64,000 nt of DNA from JBNAGF01 sp049801055 (lineage in GTDB: Bacteria; Pseudomonadota; Alphaproteobacteria; Rhodobacterales; Rhodobacteraceae): the NCBI RefSeq assembly GCF_049801055.1, contig NZ_JBNAGF010000013.1:62001-126000 (forward strand), read 5' to 3'. Positions 17,976 to 25,897 of this stretch are shown piece after piece (position 1 is the first letter of the stretch; every line of letters begins with the position of its first letter). Below the pieces are notes generated by a model. It had not been told where the DNA came from. It saw only the letters and a program-made list of their open reading frames with translations, and made no database searches. The position numbers and the translations under genes are program-made.

Positions 17976-18264
17976 TCATGCCCCAACCGGCGCTGCGGGA
18001 CGCGTTTGATCAATGCCTGTCCCGCGTCAGTGGCAAAAAACTCACGGTTCAGGTCGGTTTCGATATAACCGGGGCAGATGGCATTCACCCGGATGCCATG
18101 CCGCGCCCATTCAAGCGCCAGAGACCGGGTCAGTTGAATCAGCCCTTCCTTGGACGCGGCATAGGCGGACACATGGCTGGCCACCCGTGTGCCCAGAATC
18201 GAGGCGACATTGACGATACAGCCCCCGCGTCCGGCATCAATCATCGCTTTGGCGGCGATACGTG
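17976..18264 (-). pseudogene. SDR gene, C-terminal fragment (split by IS256 element)
   Basis: Read leftward from the IS boundary, this stretch encodes the second half of an SDR: AMIDAGRGGCIVNVAS, the catalytic YAASK, and WARHGIRVNAICPGYIETD. The frame stays open to the IS edge, where the codons for RIAAKAM continue the sequence interrupted at 19666. After RVPQRRLGH (about 17978) similarity to SDRs stops and the last ~50 residues of a normal SDR are missing. The gene is therefore broken at both ends as well as in the middle, and no functional product is expected. Confidence 0.85.
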
Positions 18265-18265
18265 G

Positions 18266-18291
18266 GTAGTGTCCCGGGAGATGGTGTAGGA
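18266..18291 (+). repeat. Left terminal inverted repeat of IS256 element
   Basis: It starts GTAGTGTCCCGGGAGATGG and pairs with the inverted copy ending at 19665. About 20 of 26 positions agree. Confidence 0.75.
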
Positions 18292-18331
18292 ACTGGCGTC
18301 CACCTGCTTCTTCATAGCTGGTGCTGCTCGT

Positions 18332-19528
18332 TCACTGCGCGGCGATCATCGTCGCCGCGCCGGTATCGTTGCACACGGCCGTCAGCTTTTCCACCGGCAT
18401 GTAGCGGCGGGAGACGGCCCATTCATCGTTTTGCTCCAGCATGAGCGCGCCGACCAGCCGGATGACGGCTTCGCGGTTGGGAAAGATGCCGACGACATTG
18501 GTCCGCCGCTTGATCTCCTTGTTGACGCGTTCCAGTGGGTTTGTGCTGTGCAGCTTCGAGCGCAGGCTCTCGTCGAAGGCCATGTAAGCCAGCACGTCAT
18601 GCTCCGCCTCATCCATCAGCTCGGCAACATCGCGGAACCGGTCCCGCAGGCTGTCGGCGACCTCACGCCAGCGGGCATGGGCCTGGTCGCGGTCCTTCTC
18701 GGCGAAAACGGTCTTTACCACCGCGCTGACCACCGGCTTGTGGGTCTTGCCCACGCGGGCCAGGAGGTTGCGCTGGAAATGCACGCGGCAGCGCTGCCAG
18801 CCGGCACTGAGCACCTTGCGTGCGGCAGCTTTCAGGCCCTCATGTGCGTCGCTGATCACCAACTGCACGCCCCGCAGGCCGCGCCGAGTAAGAGACCGCA
18901 GGAAGTCGGCCCAGAACGTCTCGGCTTCCGAGGGCATGACGGTAATCCCCAAGATCTCGCGCCGCCCGTCTGTATTGACCGCCACAGCCACTATCACCGC
19001 CATCGAGACGATCCGCCCGCCCTCACGCAGCTTCACATAAGTGGCGTCGAGCCAGAGGAAGGGCCAATCGCCTTCGAGAGGCCGGTTCAGGAACGCCTGC
19101 ACCCGCTCGTCGATCTCCTCGCAGAGCCGCGAGACCTGGCTCTTGGAGGTGCCCGTCAGCCCCATGGCGCGCACCAAGTCATCGACAGCGCGCGTGGAAA
19201 CACCATGGATGTAGGCCTCCTGGATCACTGCCATCAGCGCCTTCTCCGCCGTCCGCCGTGGCTCCAGGAAGGTCGGAAAATAGCTGCCCTTGCGCAGCTT
19301 CGGGATGTTCAGGCCGATGGTCCCCGCCCGGGTATCCCATTGCCGCGGCCGGTAGCCGTTCCGCTGGTTCTCCCGGTGCGGGCTGCGCTCGCCATGGCCC
19401 GCACCGCAAACGGTGGCCACCTCGATATCCATCAGCCGCTGCGCGGCATCCTGGATCAGCTCGCGCAAGAAATCCGCGTCATCGCTCTTGGCGATCATGC
19501 CCGGAAGGTCGATCATGTTCTCGGTCAT
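18332..19528 (-). CDS. IS256-family (mutator) transposase
   Basis: A 398-residue transposase of the IS256/mutator family, full length. The DDE triad regions are visible: WLDATYVKLREGG (first Asp), VISDAHEGLKAA (second Asp) and HSTNPLERVNKEIKRRT (Glu). The CRVHFQRNLLARV segment between the second Asp and the Glu is typical. It catalyses cut-and-paste or copy-out transposition of the surrounding element. It looks intact, so the IS may still be mobile. Confidence 0.95.
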   Translation of the reverse strand: MTENMIDLPGMIAKSDDADFLRELIQDAAQRLMDIEVATVCGAGHGERSPHRENQRNGYRPRQWDTRAGTIGLNIPKLRKGSYFPTFLEPRRTAEKALMAVIQEAYIHGVSTRAVDDLVRAMGLTGTSKSQVSRLCEEIDERVQAFLNRPLEGDWPFLWLDATYVKLREGGRIVSMAVIVAVAVNTDGRREILGITVMPSEAETFWADFLRSLTRRGLRGVQLVISDAHEGLKAAARKVLSAGWQRCRVHFQRNLLARVGKTHKPVVSAVVKTVFAEKDRDQAHARWREVADSLRDRFRDVAELMDEAEHDVLAYMAFDESLRSKLHSTNPLERVNKEIKRRTNVVGIFPNREAVIRLVGALMLEQNDEWAVSRRYMPVEKLTAVCNDTGAATMIAAQ

Positions 19529-19639
19529 CGTGCTCTCCTTCGTTGTCGTCGGTCTTCGAACAACCTCAGACTACGAAGAAGCGCGATGGCCGCCAGCCCG
19601 GCCGCGCGCTGCGCTACGCCAAGGGCTTCGCGCGCGGCC

Positions 19640-19665
19640 TCTTACACCACCCCACGGGGCACTAC
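19640..19665 (-). repeat. Right terminal inverted repeat of IS256 element
   Basis: The reverse strand reads GTAGTGCCCCGTGGGGTGG from 19665 inward, matching the left end at 18266. Confidence 0.75.
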
Positions 19666-19985
19666 CGATACGGTGCGACATGAAATGCGCCCTTGAGATT
19701 TGTGTCTATGATCGCGTCGATTTCGGCCGGCCCGTGTTCCAATGCGGGAAGAGATGCCGTCGTTCCGGCATTGTTGATGACAGTGTCAAAGACCCGTCCC
19801 TTCAGCGCGGCTTCCACCGACTCCGGGTCCGCCACGTCCATCTCTATCACATCGGCCTGCCCCCCTTCCGCCGCTATCTTTGCGGAAAGCTCAGACAAGC
19901 GGGCGACGCGGCGGGCGGCCAATGTGACGTCGACATCCTGCCCCGCCAGCAGTTCGGCGAAATGCTCGCCCAATCCCGAAGATCT
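19666..19985 (-). pseudogene. SDR gene, N-terminal fragment (5' end deleted)
   Basis: Reading leftward, the codons give SSGLGEHFAELLA, the glycine-rich NAD site, then VTLAARRVARL, the NNAGTTAS motif and NLKGAFHVA up to the IS256 boundary. This joins in frame to the fragment at 17976-18264. The start codon and the first residues (normally the beta strand plus TGA) are missing: upstream of SSGLG the frame runs into unrelated sequence belonging to the oppositely oriented reductase gene and reaches a stop. The loss point is at about 19975-19985. Confidence 0.85.
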
Positions 19986-20979
19986 GGCGGACGACTATCA
20001 ATTCATCCCGGGCCAGTACGTCACGCTGCGCCGTGCCGGTGATATCGATGGTGTGCGGCGATGCTATTCGGTCAGCTCCGGCCGAGACGATGGCGAGTTG
20101 CGCGTTCTGGTCAAGCTGCTGGAAGGCGGAGCGTTTTCCTCTTTCGTTCATAGCGAACTGCCACCGGGCACCGAACTTGATGTCATGACGCCCGAAGGCA
20201 CATTCGGATCAAAGATACGACAAGGCGGACCACGCACCTATCTCGCCCTGGCCCCGGGCAGTGGAACTACTCCAATCATTTCGATCATCCGCTCGGTGCT
20301 TGCCACCGAGGCCGGGGCCAACTTCATCCTTTTTTACGGCAGTCGAACGCTAAGTTCCATCATCTTCCGCGACGAATTGAACGATCTCAAGGATACCTAT
20401 CCCGGACGGTTCTCTCTTTTTCATACACTGACGCGCGAAGGCACCGATTCCCCACTATTCTCGGGCCGGCTTGATGCGGAAAAGCTGCGCAAGTTCTCCG
20501 GTGCCCTGTTCGCTCCGGCAGAAATAGAAGATGCTTTTCTTTGCGGCCCCGCCGAGATGATTCAGGAACTCAAGACCGCGCTCCGCGACCTCGGCGTTGA
20601 AGAGAACCGTTTTCATGACGAGCTGTTCGCTCCCGCCGATGCTGACAATACCGCCACCGTCACGCTTGCGCCGCTTACGGCGGAAGCCGCCACTGGAGAA
20701 GGAGTTCAGGTCACGGCGATCCTTGATGGCACCGCCCGCAGCTTTGTGATGACACCTGATCAGGAAAGCGTGGTCTCCGCCGCCGCAGCAGGTATCGAAC
20801 TACCCTATTGCTGCAAGGGCGCAATGTGTTCCACCTGCCGCGCCAAAGTTATCGAAGGCGAGGCAGAGATGACGCTGAACTATGCTTTGGAGCCTCGGTA
20901 GTTGAAGGAGAACTTTGTCCTGACCTGCCAGGCCCGTCCGAAAACCAAAAAACTGACAGTCGATTTCGACCACGTTTGA
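19975..20979 (+). pseudogene. PaaE-type ferredoxin-NAD(P)H reductase, 5'-truncated with in-frame amber
   Basis: Homology begins at PEDLADDYQFIPGQY (19975), about 25-30 residues into a normal PaaE/KshB-type oxygenase reductase. The FAD domain (RRCYSVSSGRDDGELRV), the NAD domain (LALAPGSGTTPIISI) and the C-terminal plant-type 2Fe-2S domain (YCCKGAMCSTC) are all present. TAG at 20899-20901 interrupts the frame after NYALEPR. The same frame then continues through NFVLTCQARPKTKKL to a normal end at 20979, so the last cluster Cys is beyond the stop. No oxygenase partner lies nearby. It is probably dead. Confidence 0.82.
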
Positions 20980-21026
20980 CCTGTGCCGCTTTCCGCGACA
21001 CCCCACGGGCGCGCGGGGCCGGGATC

Positions 21027-21058
21027 CCCAAGACCTTCGCCAAGTTGAAAGTCTTGGG
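21027..21058. repeat. Long hairpin in intergenic remnant
   Basis: CCCAAGACCTTC (21027-21038) pairs with GAAAGTCTTGGG (21047-21058), a 12-bp stem with one mismatch and an 8-base loop. It lies between the broken reductase and the 3' end of the ligase-like gene read from the other strand. It could end transcription from either side or be a dispersed noncoding repeat. The remaining 20980-21126 shows no gene. Confidence 0.5.
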
Positions 21059-21126
21059 TCCACGAAAACCCGCGTGCCAGTGTCGGCTAAAAGGTCGGAT
21101 TCAGGCAAAGCGCACAGAACCCGATC

Positions 21127-22323
21127 TCAGCGGTCTTTTTGGTTGACGATCAGTTCTGCATTTTCGGGTAGTTCCGAAACAATGTTCACCTCGTCAGCAC
21201 GAATTCGTGCATGCAGTTTGAAGGTATCAGCGGCGGCTGCTTCTGCGGCGGAAGCGTCGGCACCGTCTTCCAGCACAAGCGAGAGGCGGATCATGTCGCG
21301 ATCGTTCTCGCGCGTTACCACGGCCTGCGCGGCCTTTGCGCCCGGCGTGCCGATGACAACTTCTTCAACCACGCGCGGATAAACGAAAATCTCGCGCACT
21401 TTGACCGCTGCCCCGACCCGTCCCTGCAATGCTGAAATCCGGCTGACGGTGCCATCCGCGTTGCTTTCCAGGGCAAAGGCGCTGTCGCCGGTGCCGAACC
21501 GGATCATCGGCCAGGTGGAATCGCGCGCGGTCACGACAACCTCGCCAGGATCGCCATGAGCGACCTGTTCGCCGCTGACCGGATCGCAGATCTGCACCAC
21601 GCGGTCGGGATGAACCAGGTAGCCTTCGCCGCCATCCTCATAGGCGACAAGGCCCAGATCGGCGGTGGCATAGGCGGCCCAGGTGGACACGCCGTATTCG
21701 GCCTCGATCCGGCGGCGCTTGGCCATCCAGTCGCCCATCTCACCGCCGAGGAAGGCTGTCTTCACCTTCCATGCGTCGCGGCCATAGGTTTCGATCACCT
21801 TGTCCGCCAGCGTCAGGAAAAACGCGGTCGAAGCGCAGATCGAAGTCACGCCGGTTTCGGCGATGATCTGTGCCTGAAGCTCCGTATTGCCGACGCCTCC
21901 GGGGATCACCGTGGCGCCTGCGGCCTGTGCCGCTTCGTCGAACAAAAGCCCCGCGGGCACCAGATGATACATCCAGGTGTTCAGGATGATATCCCCCGGC
22001 CCCACGCCTGCCGCCTTGAACAGCCGGTCAAGGCCGTGGCCGCCACCGTCCGAAAGGGCCGGTTCGAAAATCGGGCCGGGGGACACGTAGATCCGCCCGA
22101 CATCCTTCAGATCCGAGGCCAGGAACCCGCCAAAGGGCGGGTTCTCGCGCTGGATCTTCAGAAGCTCTTCTTTTTTCATCACTGGAAGACGCGAGAGGTC
22201 CGCCACCGATGTGACAGCTGCCGGATCGAATCCGGCAGCCGTAAATCGCGATTTCAGGCCAGGAGCTTTTTCGGCCGCAGCGGCATAGGCTTGAGCTATA
22301 TCTTTGTAGATATCATCAGACAT
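21127..22323 (-). CDS. Phenylacetate-CoA ligase-like (PaaK) adenylate-forming family protein
   Basis: A 398-residue protein of the PaaK-like branch of adenylate-forming enzymes, shorter than PaaK (~440). RLPVMKKEELL, then DIILNTWMYHLVPAG, and the C-terminal VREIFVYPRVVEEVV resemble this group. Where PaaK has the SSGTTGKP P-loop, this protein has SPGPIFEP (residues 81-88), so ATP binding may be altered. The start is set at ATG 22323, 8 bases after GAGGAGG. It is the last gene of the minus-strand group starting at 26613. Function is uncertain: an acyl-CoA ligase, or a ligase-like protein with another role. Confidence 0.7.
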   Translation of the reverse strand: MSDDIYKDIAQAYAAAAEKAPGLKSRFTAAGFDPAAVTSVADLSRLPVMKKEELLKIQRENPPFGGFLASDLKDVGRIYVSPGPIFEPALSDGGGHGLDRLFKAAGVGPGDIILNTWMYHLVPAGLLFDEAAQAAGATVIPGGVGNTELQAQIIAETGVTSICASTAFFLTLADKVIETYGRDAWKVKTAFLGGEMGDWMAKRRRIEAEYGVSTWAAYATADLGLVAYEDGGEGYLVHPDRVVQICDPVSGEQVAHGDPGEVVVTARDSTWPMIRFGTGDSAFALESNADGTVSRISALQGRVGAAVKVREIFVYPRVVEEVVIGTPGAKAAQAVVTRENDRDMIRLSLVLEDGADASAAEAAAADTFKLHARIRADEVNIVSELPENAELIVNQKDR

Positions 22324-22350
22324 TTCCATGCCTCCTCGTCCAATCTGGTG

Positions 22351-23160
22351 TTAAAGCGGGCAGTCCTTACGGAAGTTCGGCGCGCGCTTCTCGCGGTGCG
22401 ACAACACACCTTCCTTGACGTCCTCGCTCATGAAGCCAAGCATCTCCAGCGCGGTCGACGCATCAAAGATCGGCCCGGCCTGGCGCAGCCAGTTGTTCAG
22501 CGAATACTTGGTCCAGCGAATCGCGCTTTGCGAGCCGTTGGCCAGTTCGACGGCTGTATCCAGCGCGATCTGCTGCAGCTCGTCATCCTCGACGCACATT
22601 GATACCAGACCGATACGCTCGGCCTCTTCGCCCGACACCGGCTTGCAGGTCATCAGATAGTATTTCGCCTTGGCCATCGAGGTCAGCAGCGGCCAGATAA
22701 TCGCCGCGACGTCACCGGCGGCAACACCAAGGCGGGGATGACCATCGACAATCTTGGCCTTCTTTCCGGCGATCGAGATGTCGGCCAGGATGGCAACCAC
22801 AAGGCCTGCGCCGGCCGCAGGGCCATTGATCGCGGAAATGATCGGCTTGTTGCAGTTGATGATGTTATAGACGAGATCCTTGGCTTCTTTCCACGTCTTC
22901 ATGATCTCGTGCGAATTGCCAATCATGTTTTCGATCAGGCTGAAATCACCCCCGGCGGAAAATGCCTTGCCCGCACCGGTCACGATGACCGAATTGATGT
23001 CTGGGTCACGGTCGATATCGATCCACATGTCCGTCATCTGGGTGTGGGTTTCGGCATCGACCGAGTTGAATGTCTCGGGCCGGTCGAACGTGATGCGCAG
23101 GACGCGATCCGCCGGGTAGTCAAATTTCAGTTTATCGTATTTTGCATAACGATCCGACAT
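22351..23160 (-). CDS. Enoyl-CoA hydratase/isomerase (crotonase family)
   Basis: A 269-residue crotonase with GKAFSAGGDFSLIE (oxyanion hole) and INGPAAGAGLVVAILADISIA (read: GPAAGAGLVVAILADIS), and a typical C-terminus. ATG 23160 follows GGAGGAAATAGAACC. It is expected to hydrate an enoyl-CoA made by the heteromeric dehydrogenase encoded just upstream. It is part of a minus-strand operon of transglutaminase-like protein, MaoC, two dehydrogenases, hydratase and ligase-like protein. Confidence 0.87.
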   Translation of the reverse strand: MSDRYAKYDKLKFDYPADRVLRITFDRPETFNSVDAETHTQMTDMWIDIDRDPDINSVIVTGAGKAFSAGGDFSLIENMIGNSHEIMKTWKEAKDLVYNIINCNKPIISAINGPAAGAGLVVAILADISIAGKKAKIVDGHPRLGVAAGDVAAIIWPLLTSMAKAKYYLMTCKPVSGEEAERIGLVSMCVEDDELQQIALDTAVELANGSQSAIRWTKYSLNNWLRQAGPIFDASTALEMLGFMSEDVKEGVLSHREKRAPNFRKDCPL

Positions 23161-23188
23161 GGTTCTATTTCCTCCGTGGGGTATTGAT

Positions 23189-24340
23189 TCAGCCAGGCAG
23201 TCCCAGGACGGCCTTGGACAGGATGTTTCTTTGGATTTCGTTCGATCCACCGTAGATCGTGGTAGGTCTGGCCTTGTAGAAACTCGCCAGAACATCGACA
23301 CTTACGTTGCCGACCTGAAGCGGCCCGATGGAGCCGCCATCGGGACCGGCTGCTTCGATCATCAGCTCGGTGATGCGCTGGAAGCATTCAGTCACCCAAA
23401 TCTTCAGCATGGACACATCCGCACCGAGCGTCTCGCCACGTTTGAGCTGATCTGCAAAACGGGCATAAAGCGCGGCATGATCTTCCACATCCAGTGCCGC
23501 CTGGGCAAAGCGGTCACGGAACACCGGATCGTCAAACGCGCCACGGCCACGGGCAAAACTTTCAAGCTGTCCCAGAGCGTTCTGGGCCAGACTTGGCGAA
23601 CCGATGAAAATGCGTTCGAAGCTCAAGAGAGCCTTGGCCATCGTCCAACCCTTGTTCAGCTCGCCCACGAGGTTCTCGCGGGGCGTCCGTGCATTGTCAA
23701 AGAAGACCTCGCAAAACTCGGTCTCGCCCGACAGGGTCGTGATGGTGCGCACCTCGACTCCGGGTTGATCCATCGGAGCGAGCAGGAAACTGATGCCCTG
23801 CTGTTTCTTCGGCGCATCGGGATCGGTGCGCACCAGCATGAAAATATGCGTGGCGTCATGCGCCATCGTGGTCCAGATCTTCTGTCCGTTGATGACAAAG
23901 TCGTCGCCGTCAATCTCTGCGCGTGTGCGCAGGTTCGCCAGATCGGACCCGGCGCCGGGTTCCGAATAGCCCTGACACCAGATATCTTCGCAACTCAGGA
24001 TACGCGGCAGCCAGTAATCTTTTTGTTCCTGGGTGCCGAATTTGATGATCAGCGGCCCGACCATCTGCACGCCCATGTCGCGGCCGCGATTGACGCCCCA
24101 GCGCTGCTGCTCTTCGTAAAAGATCAGCAACTTGGCGGCGTTCAGCCCCATACCGCCGAATTCAGCGGGCCAGGCTGGCGCGACCCAGCCCTTGGCGTGA
24201 AGCTTGCGGTGCCAATGTTCGATCTCGGCGAACTTCGGTCGGTGCGGCAGGTGACGCAGCTCCTCGGGATATTCCGCCTCGAAGAACTGGCGCACTTCTT
24301 TGCGGAACTCTGCATCGGTCATAGCGTTCCAGTCGGTCAT
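23189..24340 (-). CDS. Acyl-CoA dehydrogenase, probable catalytic-type subunit of a heteromer
   Basis: A 383-residue dehydrogenase with CQGYSEPGAGSDLANL, KIWTTMAHDATHIF and the C-terminal TIYGGSNEIQRNIL. It overlaps the next dehydrogenase gene (24337-25461) by ATGA. Such adjacent, unequal pairs form alpha2beta2 acyl-CoA dehydrogenases in steroid side-chain degradation (ChsE1-ChsE2 and FadE26-FadE27 type), where only one subunit carries each half of the FAD site. ATG 24340 is chosen for the 4-base overlap. Electrons should go to EtfAB. Confidence 0.85.
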   Translation of the reverse strand: MTDWNAMTDAEFRKEVRQFFEAEYPEELRHLPHRPKFAEIEHWHRKLHAKGWVAPAWPAEFGGMGLNAAKLLIFYEEQQRWGVNRGRDMGVQMVGPLIIKFGTQEQKDYWLPRILSCEDIWCQGYSEPGAGSDLANLRTRAEIDGDDFVINGQKIWTTMAHDATHIFMLVRTDPDAPKKQQGISFLLAPMDQPGVEVRTITTLSGETEFCEVFFDNARTPRENLVGELNKGWTMAKALLSFERIFIGSPSLAQNALGQLESFARGRGAFDDPVFRDRFAQAALDVEDHAALYARFADQLKRGETLGADVSMLKIWVTECFQRITELMIEAAGPDGGSIGPLQVGNVSVDVLASFYKARPTTIYGGSNEIQRNILSKAVLGLPG

Positions 24341-25461
24341 TGTGCTGCCCCCTCTGCTTCGCGTGCCTCGAACCATATCCGCCTGTGATAGGCATCGTCG
24401 CCCAACCAGGCCGACAGCACCAGCGCCCGGTTCAGGTAGAGCCCGATATCGAACTCATCCGTGTACCCGACGGCCCCGTGCAGCTGGATGGCGTCGCGGG
24501 TGATTTTCTTGGCGGCCGTGACGGCGCGCGCTTTGGCGCGGCTGGCAATCGGGGCCCGAACCTTCGGATCGGTTTCGCTGTCCATCTGCGCAAGCGCCTC
24601 CCGCACTCCGGCCTGCGCGACCTCGCACATCACGTTGAGGTCGACGGCACGGTGCTGGATGACCTGGAATGATCCGATCGGCTTGTCGAACTGCTCCCGC
24701 GTCTTGATGTAGTCGAGCGTGATCTCGAAGGCGCGCTCGCTCAGGCCGACAAGCTCGGCCGCGGCAAGCGCCGTTGCATCGGCGACAGCTTCGGCCAGTG
24801 CAGTGAGAACCGCACCGCTGCTGGCCAATTCCGCGGCCGGAGTTCCCGAAAACGAAAGCTCGCCCAGAGAGCTGCCATCCGCCTGCGTCCGCTTGTCGAT
24901 GACAAGCCCCTGCGCGTCTGCCTCAGCCAGAACCAGAACCGGACCATCATCCTGTTCGGCCACGACAAGGAACCCGTGCGAACCGATCGCACCGACGACC
25001 CAGGCCTTGCCACCGGTCAGCTTTCCGTCCGCGTATCGGCAGGTCGCATCGGCAGGCGCCCCGTCGGGGCCGCGTTCCTGCCAGGCAACCGCCAATGAAA
25101 TTTCGCCGCCGATGAGCTGTGCCATCTTCGGATGATCCGGACAAAGGCGGCGCAGAAGGCCGAGGCTCAGACCGATCGTCGACACGACCGGTTCCGGGGC
25201 AATCACACGGCCGACTTCCTCGGCGATGACACCCCCGGCGGCTAGGCCCATGCCAAGCCCGCCCTGATCTTCGGGCACCGCCACGCCGAAAACACCGGCC
25301 TCGGCCAGTTCCCGGACCATCTCCGGATCGAAACCGCCCCCGGCATCACGGAGTTGTCGGGCTCTGTCACTTCCGCCCGCCCGTTCAAACAACGTGCGCA
25401 CGCTCTCGCGCAACAGGCGAAGGTCTTCTTGTTCGCTGGAAAGGATATCAGTTTGTGTCAT
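24337..25461 (-). CDS. Acyl-CoA dehydrogenase, probable partner subunit of a heteromer
   Basis: A 374-residue acyl-CoA dehydrogenase homologue with FGVAVPEDQGGLGM, FDKPIGSFQVIQHRAVD and IQLHGAVGYTDEFDIG. The C-terminal flavin and catalytic loop (YGGSNEIQ in its partner) is replaced by NRALVLSAWLGDDAYHRR, so it is unlikely to work alone. It is translationally coupled to 23189-24340. The pairing resembles alpha2beta2 dehydrogenases acting on steroid or other bulky branched side chains; the exact substrate is inference. Confidence 0.83.
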   Translation of the reverse strand: MTQTDILSSEQEDLRLLRESVRTLFERAGGSDRARQLRDAGGGFDPEMVRELAEAGVFGVAVPEDQGGLGMGLAAGGVIAEEVGRVIAPEPVVSTIGLSLGLLRRLCPDHPKMAQLIGGEISLAVAWQERGPDGAPADATCRYADGKLTGGKAWVVGAIGSHGFLVVAEQDDGPVLVLAEADAQGLVIDKRTQADGSSLGELSFSGTPAAELASSGAVLTALAEAVADATALAAAELVGLSERAFEITLDYIKTREQFDKPIGSFQVIQHRAVDLNVMCEVAQAGVREALAQMDSETDPKVRAPIASRAKARAVTAAKKITRDAIQLHGAVGYTDEFDIGLYLNRALVLSAWLGDDAYHRRIWFEAREAEGAAQ

Positions 25462-25897
25462 TTTGTTTTCGCTGGATCATCACGGGGGTGTCGGTCGAAA
25501 AAACGACCTCGCCCTCGGGGTTTTTGGCGCTGAGCGTATAGTGCAAAACACCTCTGTCGGGCTTGCTTTTTGACGGTGTGACCGAGTTGACCGTCAGTTC
25601 GACATCAAGGGGTTCGTTCGGGTGCACAGGCCGCAGCCAGCGCAAATTGTCAAAGCCCATGCCGCCGATATTGGCAACATCGACCATCATCTCGGTCATG
25701 ACCGGCTTGAACACCTCAAGCATGGTCTGAAAGCCCGAGGCGATCAGGCTGCCATGTATGGCGGTTGCATAGTCTTCATCGGTGTGCAGCCGCTGCGGAT
25801 CCCATTCCTTGGCAAAGGCCTTTATTGAATCCGCGCTCATCGGAGCGCTGCGAAAGCGATAGACTTGGCCCGGCGAGAAGTCTTCCAGATACCTCAA
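25448..25897 (-). CDS. MaoC-like hot-dog dehydratase/hydratase
   Basis: A 149-residue single hot-dog protein. It starts MRYLEDFSPGQVYRF and has AFAKEWDPQRLHTDEDYA then IASGFQTM; the DPQxxHxD stretch matches the catalytic Asp/His hydratase motif of MaoC proteins. It is likely an enoyl-CoA hydratase (R-specific type) or a partner that makes one. It overlaps the dehydrogenase gene by 14 bases and the transglutaminase-like gene by 4, so translation is tightly coupled. Confidence 0.85.
   Translation of the reverse strand: MRYLEDFSPGQVYRFRSAPMSADSIKAFAKEWDPQRLHTDEDYATAIHGSLIASGFQTMLEVFKPVMTEMMVDVANIGGMGFDNLRWLRPVHPNEPLDVELTVNSVTPSKSKPDRGVLHYTLSAKNPEGEVVFSTDTPVMIQRKQNDTN

Larger units (their letters stand above)
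18266..19665 (-). mobile_element. IS256-family insertion sequence
   Basis: A complete element of about 1.4 kb. The ends are inverted repeats: GTAGTGTCCCGGGAGATGG (from 18266) and, on the opposite strand from 19665, GTAGTGCCCCGTGGGGTGG, with agreement continuing to about 26 bases. Flanking copies of the target differ slightly: CGATACGTG at 18256-18264 and CGATACGGTG at 19666-19675, an imperfect duplication of the 8-9 bp size usual for IS256. It interrupts an SDR gene in the same orientation as its transposase. Confidence 0.88.

Noticed and set aside
18431..19696. A 421-codon plus-strand frame
   Set aside because: It is antisense to the IS256 transposase.
19693..19974. N-terminal extension of the PaaE-type reductase frame
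   Set aside because: This part is antisense to the SDR fragment and only appears to extend the protein. Reductase similarity starts at 19975.
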